A stretch of 64,000 nt of DNA from Angiostrongylus vasorum (Eukaryota > Nematoda > Chromadorea > Rhabditida > Metastrongylidae). Positions within the stretch are counted from its first letter, which is position 1. Each line of letters opens with the position of its first letter. A program made the position numbers and the translations under genes. Positions 24,750-36,970 of this stretch are shown here, one piece after another. The notes beneath the pieces are model-generated. The model worked only from the letters and a program-made list of their open reading frames with translations. It searched no databases and had not been told where the DNA came from. Where the stretch lies: assembly GCA_018806985.1 (NCBI GenBank), contig JADANN010000034.1, forward strand, positions 372,001-436,000, given 5' to 3'.

Positions 24750-25175
24750 AAGAAAACCTGGCCAGCCTGGCCAAAGTCTGTCTCAGGTCTTCACAGCCAC
24801 ACGCAGTCGCAGCCCTTGTAGATCAGAGGGTGATTTCCACCATGCGAGTAGTTTGGTACCGGGACGGTGGTGGATCCTGGTACTGATTTATTCTTAGCTG
24901 GGCTTCCTGATGGAAACGCCGGACTCCTTCTCAGCTTGGGGAGACCCTGCCAGGGGGATGAATCACCCGCTGTATTTCACCGCCCGACACCCAGGAACAC
25001 CTCCCAGCTACGATGATGCGGTATGCCGTTGGAAGGCAGCTGGCTGGTTATAGTTTCGAACACGTACGGTCGAAGTGTCGGTGGTCCTCCTGGAAGACGC
25101 CTGGATACTCGTTGAATCCACTCTACGATTCCTCTTGTGTATCTGTTGTCTGTTCTTATCATTGTGTCTCTAGCC
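24750..25175 (+). repeat. R3 repeat, start missing
   Basis: From CCTGGCCAAAGTCTGTCTC through GGGACGGTGGTGGATCCTGG, CTCAGCTTGGGGAGACCCTG and CCAGGAACACCTCCCAGCTA. The 3' part runs further than in the 13.8 kb copy. Confidence 0.68.
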
Positions 25176-25747
25176 CATCTATACTTAGCTATCTACATGT
25201 GTTCTCCTTGATCTCGAAAATGAAGTAGATTTCGATGATCTGAACTTTGCATTCCAGTAAGATGTTGTGTGTGCTGGTTATGTTTCAGAAGACATCGTTC
25301 GAGCTCTCGTGAGTAGTGCAGTAGTGCCCAGAATTCTGGACGTCGTTGAAGTATAAGCCCACGTCTCTGGAGCATGAAACAGCAGTTGGAGGACCGCTGA
25401 ACCGAAAAGGTGAGCGCGGATTGTCGTGTGCTTTACTTCGTCGATGATATCTTTAAGACTCCAGGATGCGTTACGGTTGCTCCCCTTTCTTCCACCTACT
25501 TCTTATTTAATGTTGTTCTTCATGTTCATTTTACGTTCAGCCTACACGTACGAAGTGGTCTCTGTAATTAGAGAACCATACGGTTTGATCTGTTCGCCAT
25601 CGCACCAAGGGTTTCTCATGAAATGGATATCCTTCCAATTTATGCGTAGCCCGACCTCTTTTTTCCTCTTCGTTTTTCTCCAGCTGGGATTTTAGGGTCT
25701 GGGACGGGAATTGCGGAACGAAAAGTATTGAAGTAAAACTTTTCCAC
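25176..25747. other. No recognised feature next to the palindrome
   Basis: Open frames on both strands (for example 25,426-25,695 +) without motifs. May be further decayed retroelement. Confidence 0.35.
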
Positions 25748-25749
25748 AA

Positions 25750-27018
25750 TTAATTCTATATCACGGAAGGAACTTTTGGTGATCACATCTTGTTCATCAG
25801 GGCTGGCAGTGGAACATTATGCTCGCACAAATCCAATCGGCATTTCATAAGACTTCTTCTTTTTGTGTCGTTTCTAACATTTTCTTCTGCCTGTACCGGT
25901 GCAGATCTTCTTGCAAAGCTCTTCTGGAACTGGTTTTTATTACTATTCGTGTAAAGTATGTTGAAGTAAGAGCTGTAGCCTTCTATAGGCTTCTTTGTCT
26001 TGCAATCACAAAGGAGAAGCCTTTACTGAGATAATACCAATCATACACAACTTGTTCCGCTTTTCTTGCACGATGGCAGGATTTCTTTTTCAGCTTATGG
26101 CTTAATAAGTTTCTCACAGGGAAGGGCGGCGGTCGCAACCAGTACAGAATGACAGGACTACCGATGTTCCAAGCAGGGAACCAGCATCTATATGTCAGAA
26201 TATGGTCGATCTCCACCTCAGTCATGCCGTTTGGAGATTCCCATGTCCAGGATGGTTTTTCTTTCTCGTGGAAAAACGACTTTTCATGGAAGTGGCACGC
26301 TATAGACAAGAGTCATATGAGACCATTTCCATTCTCGTTTGTTTATTCTGACCGAAATTTTCCGACCCTGAATTCACATCATGGGCCTATCTTTTATCTG
26401 GCTGTAGTCTCCAACAACAAGATTATAACACGGCTTATCATTTTGGATGACTTGCTAAAAGTGGTAATAAAAGGCATTTAATTTGTATTCATCAGCTGCA
26501 TCGTTCCCTAAGTAGGAATTTATTGTAGCGACCTTCCTATGTCACACTGAATAAAGATGGGGGGCGGTTATGCGAGAGGGAAAAGACCTCGTACGAGTCG
26601 GCGAGGTAAACAGTGCTATGGCAGAGGACCAAACCTACGTCACCGATATTTCGTGACGAGACCTTCATTCCACGGATGACAAAGGTATGTTGGTCTTCTT
26701 GCCTTTTTTTCTTGTGGAACGATCACATAGAACTTTGTGCGATCTGCTGCTCCAAGAAGAGCCTGGAGAACGACGTAGTGTGTCGTGGTACTACTCGTTC
26801 TCAGCAAGAAGTAACCTCCACAGCATGCGTTCACCAGATTCGGTTCCAGTGATATTTTACGCAACCCGAGATTTTGTTACCTCTCACCGGTTGTCTCACC
26901 GCCTGACACCATAGATGCCACAGATGGAAGCATCCAGTGTGCGGAGTATTGAGGCTGGCCCATTTTGGCTTAGGCAATTTGATCTTCCCTGCAGTCCTGA
27001 CGCCACGGATCTCCGTCA
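25750..27018 (-). mobile_element. RTE-type retrotransposon family B, 5' leader and endonuclease fragment (left arm)
   Basis: Non-LTR element debris reading on the - strand. Recognisable pieces of the apurinic-type endonuclease domain are LLGAADRTKFYVIV near 26,740 (N-terminal part, normally followed by an active-site QE; here QEKK) and WTWESPNGMTEVEIDHIL near 26,210, the conserved end of the domain with its catalytic SDH-region neighbour. Frames are interrupted by indels, so it is inactive. The RT domain is missing here. Confidence 0.75.
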
Positions 27019-27480
27019 TATGAGGGACCTTGAGCCGGTTAGTCGCGAGGCTACGTAGCGCGTCACCAGGTGGCGGATAGGGCGGTTAATCGCGGACCAA
27101 AAGCGACCGTATGTTTTCCCAAAACGCACGTGGATCCAAGGGATGGATCCCTGTTTCTGTTGCGCAGATTCGTCAGATACCTTCTGTATTTACGAAGCGT
27201 ATTCATGCTTACGTGCGTGGATGCGTTCTAGTTGGAGTCGAATGTATTCTACGAGTCAATTCGGTCAAAAATGCTACAATCAAGTGAGAGGAAAGAATAT
27301 GGGAGGCGATTAGCAGTCGCCTCCAAAAATAAACTTTATGTCCACTCTGGGAGAGACTGGCAGGCTACCCATGGGTATACACAGCTACCACGTTCAAAGC
27401 CCACCAAGCTATACGTGGGTATGAAAGAGCTAAACACAGTGAAAAAAAAACAGGCCTCGGCCAGAAACGGAGTTCAATAA
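27019..27480 (+). mobile_element. RTE family A 5' leader, solo and reversed (left arm)
   Basis: Similar to the 5' leader at 37,430-37,880: shared CATATGA..GAGCCGG start, GGAGGCGATTAG block, CTCTGGGAGAGACTGGCA block and TACACGTGGG near the end. It points away from the family B fragment, so the two 5' ends meet head to head near 27,018. Confidence 0.65.
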
Positions 27481-27722
27481 AAATCAATAAAAAATTAAGT
27501 ACAAATAAATGAGAGTTAAATAGAAAATAAATGAAATTGAACAAAAAATTAGATAAAAACAAGTGGAGGTTAAGTGAAAATAAATAAAAATTACGCAAAG
27601 GAAAACAAAAACTAATAAAATTAAGTAGCAATTAATTGAAGATGAATAAGTTCTAAATAAAGTTGGACAAAAAAACGGATAAAATTCACTAAGAAAAATA
27701 CAGGTTAAGTGAAAATTAAATG
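27481..27722 (+). repeat. A-rich degenerate tandem block (left arm)
   Basis: About 240 nt of A-rich sequence with few C and recurring short units such as GTTAAGTGAAAAT and AAATAAATGA. Long open frames on its complement (Leu/Phe-rich) are a composition artefact. It lies between the two family A fragments and may be a decayed element tail. Confidence 0.6.
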
Positions 27723-27724
27723 GA

Positions 27725-28790
27725 TTAGTGTAGAGCGTGGGACTTCTGAATTGAGAGGTACAATGGGTGGTCCTGGTCGAAATCAAAAATCTCGGACATC
27801 CGTCGGTTTTCTCCGTGAAAATCCCTGCTGTTCATACAGCTCATTCCATTCGGTTCATTGGATTCCATCTTAACGCTGTTCAGACGTCCTCTGGATTGAA
27901 TTTTAACGTTGGGATCCTCAATGATAACTCCAAAGAGTGTGCGGTCTTTTCTACAGAACTTCACCGAGTCCATGTAGAACGTTTCAAATTGATCGCTGTG
28001 TGAGCTTGATGCCGGTTCGTTGACAACAGGGATTGTAAACTCCGGCAATAGTTGTTCGAATTAATTGGTGTCCATGACCAAACTAGTGTTGGCGGAAAGT
28101 CTAACGCCGCTGCCTGTTTTATTGACGCATGTTCCGAAGAACAGCTCCTCTCCAGAATCACAGACGGCGCCGAATGCGCGGCGCCTTTTCGTCTCAACTA
28201 GTCCGGTGATGTCGTACCCTTATCCTTCTAGCCTGTATCATCATCTCCTCAAAACTCAGAAAAAAAAGTGAACGTGGGTCGAAGCTGCAGATCGTCACGT
28301 TGGGTTTACAAGATCCTCGCAGCCTAGAATGGCACTGAGATTTTTGTAGCTTTCCCATTTTTCTCATGCATCGAATACTGTTTCTGGCTCAACAGAGCGA
28401 TATTTTTTACTGTATTTAGCGATTCACAGCCAAGAAGGGTTTAACGAGTTCTAGTTTGTGAGCTAGATATATTCACGGATAGCTTTTCAATCAATCCTAA
28501 ACTAGTCGTGAAGTTTATGTGTTAGATGCGACTCCTAACCGCCTCATTTGTACTACCCAGTCAATCGATCACAGCATTTCGACTGAACTAACTCGCAGAA
28601 TGTAATCCGCATAAACGTCAAGACATCCACCCACAAATGCGTGAATACATCGTTGTAAGCACAGAAAGTATGTTTAAGTCGGAGCAACAGCAAGTTGCAA
28701 GGGAAAAGTTGATATGTCTTGAATCCGACCCTAACCCACCCGAGCACGCTTGCAAGGAGAGCTCATCTTCTAATCTTGTGCTTTCGGTCG
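27725..28790 (-). mobile_element. RTE family A 5' region plus endonuclease fragment (left arm)
   Basis: A diverged RTE 5' leader (28.79-28.3 kb) leads into an endonuclease-domain remnant. FETFYMDSVKFCRKDRTLF and VIIEDPNVKIQ correspond to the VVYAPTS..FYMDLE..REDHTFFKVIIGDFNAKIG region of related worm elements. The metal-binding GDFN has decayed to EDPN. Truncated at an A-rich block. Confidence 0.65.
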
Positions 28791-29792
28791 ATTTTCCTGT
28801 GTCAATACATCGTTCTTTTTAAATGTTATGAGCCCAGAAACAGCACGTTCTCGATCATCACGTGGCCAGAACTATAGTATTGTTCTAGTTCAGACCAAAG
28901 CGTCTATTGGCGAATATACACACGCCTAGTTTGAGCGAGGTAGGAGATTACGGAAATTCTCGATGTGAAAAGTTACTTTAATATTCTGAATGCAGCACTA
29001 CTTCATTTCGAACACTTTATTTCAACTAAAGTGTTCAACAAGGAAAAAATAGTGTTAATAGAGACGAGTATGATAGTTGATCTAGGCTGTCAGACGATAG
29101 CTCTCATTCCGCCGTTAGCCAATGCACGAGATCTGAAGTAACTATTGCACTTAGACAGCAAACAATCTTGTTAGAATTATAAATTTCTGAAAAACAGACC
29201 TCTCTATCTCTTCAGGACTCGAAGGGATATACTTCAATGCGACTGAACAAACGACTGGGAAAGCCATCAACTAGTAGGCACGCTGCAGACGTCGGGTAGC
29301 CATCTGAAAAATTTGCAGAGCTTCGAAGTCCTAAATTACAATGAACAGGCTTTCATACTAGCAGAAATCACAGCCATTGTTCCACACCAACTCAAAAGTT
29401 CACGGGAACAGTGGTTTTCTGTCACAGTTTAGCAAATGCTAGACTCACCTTTCTGGCGATGCAGATGTTATTGCAGGGGATGCGGAGAATGGTGAAAAAA
29501 TATAACTCGCAGCTCTTTAAATACCTACCATTTGATAACGTTTTCTTGTTTTCTTCACTATCTGCTTACGTGCTACAACTTGCTTATCAAGACTTATCAT
29601 AAGCAACTAGTGGTATTCGACGACTAAAGTGGTTGATTTCATGTGAACGATGGATAGGGGAATTTTTCAGCTAATAATAACATTACCTAGACGAACTGGT
29701 TAGGAGGTCAGCAGAGCTAGGGCAATATTCTCTCATGGAAACGTGCAGGACTTCGTCCAATAATCCGACGTACGTCATCTCCAAGCAACAAC

Positions 29793-29842
29793 GGTTTGTG
29801 GATTAAGCATCACATTCAAGAGAACAAAGTCGAGGAGCCAAT
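29793..29842. other. Palindrome centre (unpaired spacer)
   Basis: About 50 nt of non-palindromic sequence between the innermost paired blocks CCAAGCAACAAC (29781-29792) and GTTGTTGCTTGG (29843-29854). A hairpin formed by the two arms would have this as its loop. Confidence 0.8.
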
Positions 29843-30849
29843 GTTGTTGCTTGGATGATAAAGTAATGCTGAGGATCCTTATTATTTATATTACGTAGGT
29901 CGGATTATTGGACGAAGTCCTGCACGTTTCCATGAGAGAATATTGCCCCTAGCTCTGCTGACCTCCTAACCAGTTCGTCTAGGGTAATGTTATTATTAGC
30001 TGAAAAATTCCCCTATCCATCGTTCACATGAAATCAACCACTTTAGTCGTCGAATACCACTAGTTGCTTATGATAAGTCTTGATAAGCAAGTTGTAGCAC
30101 GTAAGCAGATAGTGAAGAAAACAAGAAAACGTTATCAAATGGTAGGTATTTAAAGAGCTGCGAGTTATATTTTTTCACCATTCTCCGCATCCCTGCAATA
30201 ACATCTGCATCGCCAGAAAGGTGAGTCTAGCATTTGCTAAACTGTGACAGAAAACCACTGTTCCCGTGAACTTTTGAGTTGGTGTGGAACAATGGCTGTG
30301 ATTTCTGCTAGTATGAAAGCCTGTTCATTGTAATTTAGGACTTCGAAGCTCTGCAAATTTTTCAGATGGCTACCCGACGTCTGCAGCGTGCCTACTAGTT
30401 GATGGCTTTTCCCAGTCGTTTGTTCAGTCGCATTGAAGTATATCCCTTCGAGTCCTGAAGAGATAGAGAGGTCTGTTTTTCAGAAATTTATAATTCTAAC
30501 AAGATTGTTTGCTGTCTAAGTGCAATAGTTACTTCAGATCTCGTGCATTGGCTAACGGCGGAATGAGAGCTATCGTCTGACAGCCTAGATCAACTATCAT
30601 ACTCGTCTCTATTAACACTATTTTTTTCCTTGTTGAACACTTTAGTTGAAATAAAGTGTTCGAAATGAAGTAGTGCTGCATTCAGAATATTAAAGTAACT
30701 TTTCACATCGAGAATTTCCGTAATCTCCTACCTCGCTCAAACTAGGCGTGTGTATATTCGCCAATAGACGCTTTGGTCTGAACTAGAACAATACTATAGT
30801 TCTGGCCACGTGATGATCGAGAACGTGCTGTTTCTGGGCTCATAACATT

Positions 30850-31950
30850 TGAAAAAGAACGATGTATTGACACAGGGAAAATCGACCGAAAGCACAAGAT
30901 TAGAAGATGAGCTCTCCTTGCAAGCGTGCTCGGGTGGGTTAGGGTCGGATTCAAGACATATCAACTTTTCCCTTGCAACTTGCTGTTGCTCCGACTTAAA
31001 CATACTTTCTGTGCTTACAACGATGTATTCACTGCATTTGTGGGTGGATGTCTTGACGTTTATGCGGATTACATTCTGCGAGTTAGTTCAGTCGAAATGC
31101 TGTGATCGATTGACTGGGTAGTACAAATGAGGCGGTTAGGAGTCGCATCTAACACATAAACTTCACGACTAGTTTAGGATTGATTGGAAAGCTATCCGTG
31201 AATATATCTAGCTCACAAACTAGAACTCGTTAAACCCTTCTTGGCTGTGAATCGCTAAATACAGTAAAAAATATCGCTCTGTTGAGCCAGAAACAGTATT
31301 CGATGCATGAGAAAAATGGGGAAAGCTACAAAATCTCAGTGCCATTCTAGGCTGCGAGGATCTTGTAAACCCAACGTGACGATCTGCAGCTTCGACCCAC
31401 GTTCACTTTTTTTCTGAGTTTTGAGGAGATGATGATACAGGCTAGAAGGATAAGGGTACGACATCACCGGACTAGTTGAGACGAAAAGGCGCCGCGCATT
31501 CGGCGCCGTCTGTGATTCTGGAGAGGAGCTGTTCTTCGGAACATGCGTCAATAAAACAGTCAGCGGCGTTAGACTTTCCGCCAACACTAGTTTGGTCATG
31601 GACACCAATTAATTCGAACAACTATTGCCGGAGTTTACAATCCCTGTTGTCAACGAACCGGCATCAAGCTCACACAGCGATCAATTTGAAACGTTCTACA
31701 TGGACTCGGTGAAGTTCTGTAGAAAAGACCGCACACTCTTTGGAGTTATCATTGAGGATCCCAACGTTAAAATTCAATCCAGAGGACGTCTGAACAGCGT
31801 TAAGATGGAATCCAATGAACCGAATGGAATGAGCTGTATGAACAGCAGGGATTTTCACGGAGAAAACCGACGGATGTCCGAGTTTTTGATTTCGACCAGG
31901 ACCACCCATTGTACCTCTCAATTCAGAAGTCCCACGCTCTACACTAATCC
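30850..31950 (+). mobile_element. RTE family A 5' region plus endonuclease fragment (right arm)
   Basis: Mirror of the left-arm copy. The endonuclease remnant lies at 31,625-31,925 with the same EDPN decay, and ends SEFLISTRTTHCTSQF before the A/T-rich block. Confidence 0.65.
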
Positions 31951-31964
31951 ATTTAATTTTCACT

Positions 31965-32210
31965 TAACCTGTATTTTCTTAGTGAATTTTATCCGTTTTT
32001 TTGTCCAACTTTATTTAGAACTTATTCATCTTCAATTAATTGCTACTTAATTTTATTAGTTTTTGTTTTCCTTTGCGTAATTTTTTATTTATTTTCACTT
32101 AACCTCCACTTGTTTTTATCTAATTTTTTGTTCAATTTCATTTATTTTCTATTTAACTCTCATTTATTTGTACTTAATTTTTATTGATTTTTATTGAACT
32201 CCGTTTCTGG
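31965..32210 (-). repeat. A-rich degenerate tandem block (right arm)
   Basis: Mirror of the block at 27,481-27,722. It appears T-rich on the + strand, with repeated ATTTTCACTTAACCT-like units. Confidence 0.6.
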
Positions 32211-32221
32211 CCGAGGCCTGT

Positions 32222-32659
32222 TTTTTTTCACTGTGTTTAGCTCTTTCATACCCACGTATAGCTTGGTGGGCTTTGAACGTGGTAGCTGTGTATACCCATG
32301 GGTAGCCTGCCAGTCTCTCCCAGAGTGGACATAAAGTTTATTTTTTGGAGGCGACTGCTAATCGCCTCCCATATTCTTTCCTCTCACTTGATTGTAGCAT
32401 TTTGACCGAATTGACTCGTAGAATACATTCGACTCCAACTAGAACGCATCCACGCACGTAAGCATGAATACGCTTCGTAAATACAGAAGGTATCTGACGA
32501 ATCTGCGCAACAGAAACAGGGATCCATCCCTTGGATCCACGTGCGTTTTGGGAAAACATACGGTCGCTTTTGGTCCGCGATTAACCGCCCTATCCGCCAC
32601 CTGGTGACGCGCTACGTAGCCTCGCGACTAACCGGCTCAAGGTCCCTCATATGACGGAG
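32222..32659 (-). mobile_element. RTE family A 5' leader, solo and reversed (right arm)
   Basis: Mirror copy of 27,019-27,480 on the opposite strand, again abutting the start of the family B fragment. Confidence 0.65.
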
Positions 32660-34030
32660 ATCCGTGGCGTCAGGACTGCAGGGAAGATCAAATTGCCTAA
32701 GCCAAAATGGGCCAGCCTCAATACTCCGCACACTGGATGCTTCCATCTGTGGCATCTATGGTGTCAGGCGGTGAGACAACCGGTGAGAGGTAACAAAATC
32801 TCGGGTTGCGTAAAATATCACTGGAACCGAATCTGGTGAACGCATGCTGTGGAGGTTACTTCTTGCTGAGAACGAGTAGTACCACGACACACTACGTCGT
32901 TCTCCAGGCTCTTCTTGGAGCAGCAGATCGCACAAAGTTCTATGTGATCGTTCCACAAGAAAAAAAGGCAAGAAGACCAACATACCTTTGTCATCCGTGG
33001 AATGAAGGTCTCGTCACGAAATATCGGTGACGTAGGTTTGGTCCTCTGCCATAGCACTGTTTACCTCGCCGACTCGTACGAGGTCTTTTCCCTCTCGCAT
33101 AACCGCCCCCCATCTTTATTCAGTGTGACATAGGAAGGTCGCTACAATAAATTCCTACTTAGGGAACGATGCAGCTGATGAATACAAATTAAATGCCTTT
33201 TATTACCACTTTTAGCAAGTCATCCAAAATGATAAGCCGTGTTATAATCTTGTTGTTGGAGACTACAGCCAGATAAAAGATAGGCCCATGATGTGAATTC
33301 AGGGTCGGAAAATTTCGGTCAGAATAAACAAACGAGAATGGAAATGGTCTCATATGACTCTTGTCTATAGCGTGCCACTTCCATGAAAAGTCGTTTTTCC
33401 ACGAGAAAGAAAAACCATCCTGGACATGGGAATCTCCAAACGGCATGACTGAGGTGGAGATCGACCATATTCTGACATATAGATGCTGGTTCCTGCTTGG
33501 AACATCGGTAGTCCTGTCATTCTGTACTGGTTGCGACCGCCGCCCTTCCCTGTGAGAAACTTATTAAGCCATAAGCTGAAAAAGAAATCCTGCCATCGTG
33601 CAAGAAAAAGCGGAACAAGTTGTGTATGATTGGTATTATCTCAGTAAAGGCTTCTCCTTTTGTGATTGCAAGACAAAGAAGCCTATAGAAGGCTACAGCT
33701 GCTTATCGGAGAACTTAGATGTTGTGCTAAATTCTCCACAGTTCCTCTAGCAAAAACACCTGGTCGCATCTCCATTGCCAGAAAATAGAAAGAACTGGCG
33801 CTTGATCTTACTACAACATACTTTACGCGAATAGTAATAAACACCAGTTCCAGAAGAGCTTTGCAAGAAGATCTACAACGGTACAGGCAGAAGAAAATGT
33901 TAGAAACGACTCAAAAAGAAGAAGTCTTATGAAATGCCGATTGGATTTGTGCGAGCATAATGTTCCACTGCCAGCCCTGTTGAACGAAGATGTGATCACC
34001 AAAAGTTCCTTCCGTGATATAGAATTAATT
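32660..34030 (+). mobile_element. RTE-type retrotransposon family B, 5' leader and endonuclease fragment (right arm)
   Basis: Mirror copy of the left-arm fragment. It shows LLGAADRTKFYVIV near 32,920, WTWESPNGMTEVEIDHIL near 33,420-33,470, and the linker beyond the endonuclease up to 34,030. It retains the roughly 120 bp (33,700-33,822) deleted from the left arm. Frames are broken. Confidence 0.75.
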
Positions 34031-34139
34031 CTATAAGAATAAAAGTGATAGATAGTGCTGCAAAACGATTACAAAATTCAACATGGTCACTAACAAAGAA
34101 GGAAAAAATCGAGTCAATCGGCATAAACATGGAACAGCC

Positions 34140-36970
34140 TAGAGATATTAGAATCTATACAGCCTGCCAGTAGAGCACTCTATTTAGAGGTATGCAGATG
34201 CACTCACCATAAATTGTGTTCACGCCATTCTGAATTAGAAGGAATGTTGTCACTTTCTGAGTCAATAGAGTACCTAACTGTACCAACTGTATCACCTGTA
34301 ATGTCGTTGATCCTAAACTGACTACAGCGGGAGTCAGTAAATCTTCTATTTTTTCCCCTGTCGAGTGCAAGAGTAGCCCAGTGCATTCTGTTCACTACAG
34401 GGATTCTTTTTAGCATCATACCTCTGTTCTAGGGTTTTCGTGCAGAACTCTGAGTGGTTTCTCTGCAGTACGTTCGACATCGCGAGGAATCCATTCACTG
34501 ACAGCTCCTGTCCATCGGTTGTCGTTCATACGCATTACGTACCCGGTCCATCTTGTCTTCGACAGTCTGGCGTATAGCACGACATCTTTGATTTTTGATC
34601 ACTGACACAGCTCCGACCTTCGGATCCCTTCTCTCAGATGTATGACACGGCTTACTCTTAGCATCGTCATTTCGACTGCGCCTTCAATAAGCTGAGTGGC
34701 GTTACATTGTACTTAGCGATGAGCAGGTTGCTGACGCATAAGTTAAGACAGCAAGAACTTTATAGTCGAGAAGATGGGTAGGAGCCAGCTGTTCTTTGTT
34801 CTCTTCACTACATCCACGATGCTCTTGAAGGCCGTTTATTCCCCTCTGCACAGCTCTGGAGCTAAGCCGTTCATTATGCTGATTTCCCGACCTAGATAGA
34901 CATAACTGGAGCAGTGGTAGACAATCATTCCGTTGAACGTGAGTGGAGCACAGGTGACCATTCCATTCCTCTTGAGGATCGTTTCTGTGAGATTTAGCCG
35001 AAGTACAATTTTTTCCAAAGGCTCTACCAAAGTCGGCAAACATTTGTTCCGCTTGGCTAATATTTGGTGCCATAAGAACGATGTCATTAGAAAAGCGAAG
35101 ATAATGCAATTGGAGACCATCGATTTCCACCCCTATGTTGTCCCATTGCAGCGTTCGCATAACCTTCTCCATGGTGGCGATAAATAATTTAGGCTAGATG
35201 GCATTGCCTAACCCATCTTTTGACGTCGACGCCAATTTCGTTGTAGATTGGTGATATATTGGTTGTGAAATTTTTAGACAGCTTATGAAGAATCTTTGTA
35301 TACTGAGTAGGGACGGCCCGGCCGTCTAGGACTACTTCTATCTAAGTTGAGTGGAAACTTTTTCTTAAATCGACTAAAGTGAAGCACAGCGGTCTCTTTT
35401 ACTCTCGCGATACTTCGATGAGCATTTTTATTGTAAGGATATCGTCTATCGTAGTAAATCCTTTTCGAGACCCTAGTTGCTCGTGTAAACGTCCTTTGTC
35501 CATTGTTCTGTTAATCCTGGTTGGAATGACTTTAGTGAGGAGTTTATATGCGACAGACATCAGGTAGATTGGCAGACAGTTGCGATATCACGTTGGTCAC
35601 CATTCTTAAACAATAACATAGCGTTGATTGCCTACTATTAAAAGGCAACCTTATATGCTGACACGAAACTTGTGAAAAGCCGTACCAGTGTGTTGGTGAG
35701 GGCCGGCGGCAGGTTCCTCAGGTGTTCATGTCTTGTCTTATGGGAACCGAGTGTTTTTCTATACTTCGTACGACATATCCATCCTCCTTTATTTCATATA
35801 AGGAAAGGAGACGTGGCTGTTTAAGAGATCTACGTAGAAATTGTGCATGAGTTTCTCCATTGCTTTTCTGGACGCTGTAACTTTTCAATCTGGGCATAGG
35901 AGTGCAATCATCTTGGTTTTGTTATTGGCGAAGCTTCCGTGTGTTTGTGAATGTTTTTACCACCCTCTTCAACTTCAATCATAAGATCTTCTTTTATAGA
36001 ATGTCTGCATTGTTTTGCAAGTTCGGACGCGAGTTTGTGGTTGCTTATAGGTCGTGCGTTCCAACTGGCTCACAGCTCGAGTGTTCCTTGAGACAGAAGT
36101 CTCTTGGTGTCTTTCGAACTATCAGCTTTTATGGCGCTAATGTGAAGATGTTGAATGAGCCGATCGTATTCTCATCGACGTTATCGGGAGCGAAATATTC
36201 CAAAAGCTGACTAGTGGAGTGAATTATTCCCAGTTTATGGTGGGTTTGAAACCCGGTTTTCGGATTTAACGGCTTTTTCTCTTTTCCGCTAGGAATGAAA
36301 TCTTACACGAGGCAGGTGGTGGTCTAATCGCAGAATTTTTGGGAGAACAGCGACGTCGGCTAGATAAAACCTTCGATGGCCTATTTCGTTATGGTACTCT
36401 CTACTAGGAGACTCCTACGTCCCGCGTTGAAAGTGGAGCTTTTGGATTTGAGAGTTACCTTGAATGGTCTTGGTCGTGATAGCAAGCATGAACAACAAGC
36501 TCACACTTCGCGGTCCATCCTTATCCGTGGGTATCATTGTGATGCTCTTCACACGTTCTTCTGGCTAAGTCTTAATCTTAGGAATGAGCCAATGATGACC
36601 TCGAAGAATGCGTGGTCTTCTCTGTAGAACGTCTCCAAGTCCATGCAGAACGGTCGGACATCGTTTTCGTCATAGACTGATGTCGGTGCGTAGACGACGA
36701 AGATTGTCAAAACCGGTATTGATCCACAACTTTTCAACCGTGATCATCCCATTCGAGTTGTTAGCTTCTCGCATGAATCGATGCTTCTGGCCAAGTCCAT
36801 GTTGACGAGAACGTTGACGCCGCCAACTTCTCTACCATGGCATGTTCCGAGGAACACTTTTTTCTTAGATGTCATAGTGACGATTTCTCCTCTCAGCCAG
36901 TCCGATTACGCCGTACTCTATCCTTCTGGCCGGCATAATCAAGTCATCTCTCGAGAACTCAGATGCAAGT
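34140..36970 (-). mobile_element. RTE family A retrotransposon copy, decayed (endonuclease to RT C-terminus)
   Basis: A minus-strand non-LTR element. The endonuclease remnant at 36,740-36,550 reads IPVLTIFVVYAPTSVYDEND and FYREDHAFFEVIIGSF. The RT palm lies at 35,172-35,000, with LQLHYLRFSNDIVLMAPNIS (FADD box reduced to FSND). It continues into the post-RT segment (SSYVYLGREISIMNGLAPEL near 34,870) and the C-terminal WATLALDRGK near 34,370. Many frameshifts and stops; inactive. Confidence 0.85.

Larger units (their letters stand above)
25748..29792 (+). repeat. Giant palindrome, left arm
   Basis: The left arm of an inverted repeat of about 8.3 kb matches 29843-34030 in reverse complement over nearly its full length. 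The outer boundary is set by AATTAATTCTATATCAC, whose complement ends at 34030. The arms differ by scattered substitutions and 1-2 bp indels (for example near 28,070, 28,645, 28,800 and 29,045). The left arm lacks about 120 bp present in the right arm. Contents on the - strand: an RTE family A 5' region and endonuclease fragment (28.8-27.7 kb) and a family B endonuclease (27.0-25.75 kb). A reversed family A 5' region lies on the + strand at 27.02-27.48 kb. Confidence 0.93.
29843..34030 (-). repeat. Giant palindrome, right arm
   Basis: Reverse complement of 25748-29792. It carries the same nested retroelement fragments in mirrored order: family A endonuclease (30.85-31.95 kb, +), A/T-rich tandem block (31.95-32.21 kb), family A 5' region (32.66-32.22 kb, -), family B endonuclease (32.66-34.03 kb, +). 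About 120 bp at 33,700-33,822 has no counterpart in the left arm. Next to the centre the right arm has about 35 bp (29,858-29,892) missing on the left. Confidence 0.93.

Noticed and set aside
27365..27786. Leu/Phe-rich minus-strand frames suggesting membrane proteins
   Set aside because: They translate the A-rich tandem block; the apparent hydrophobicity is compositional.
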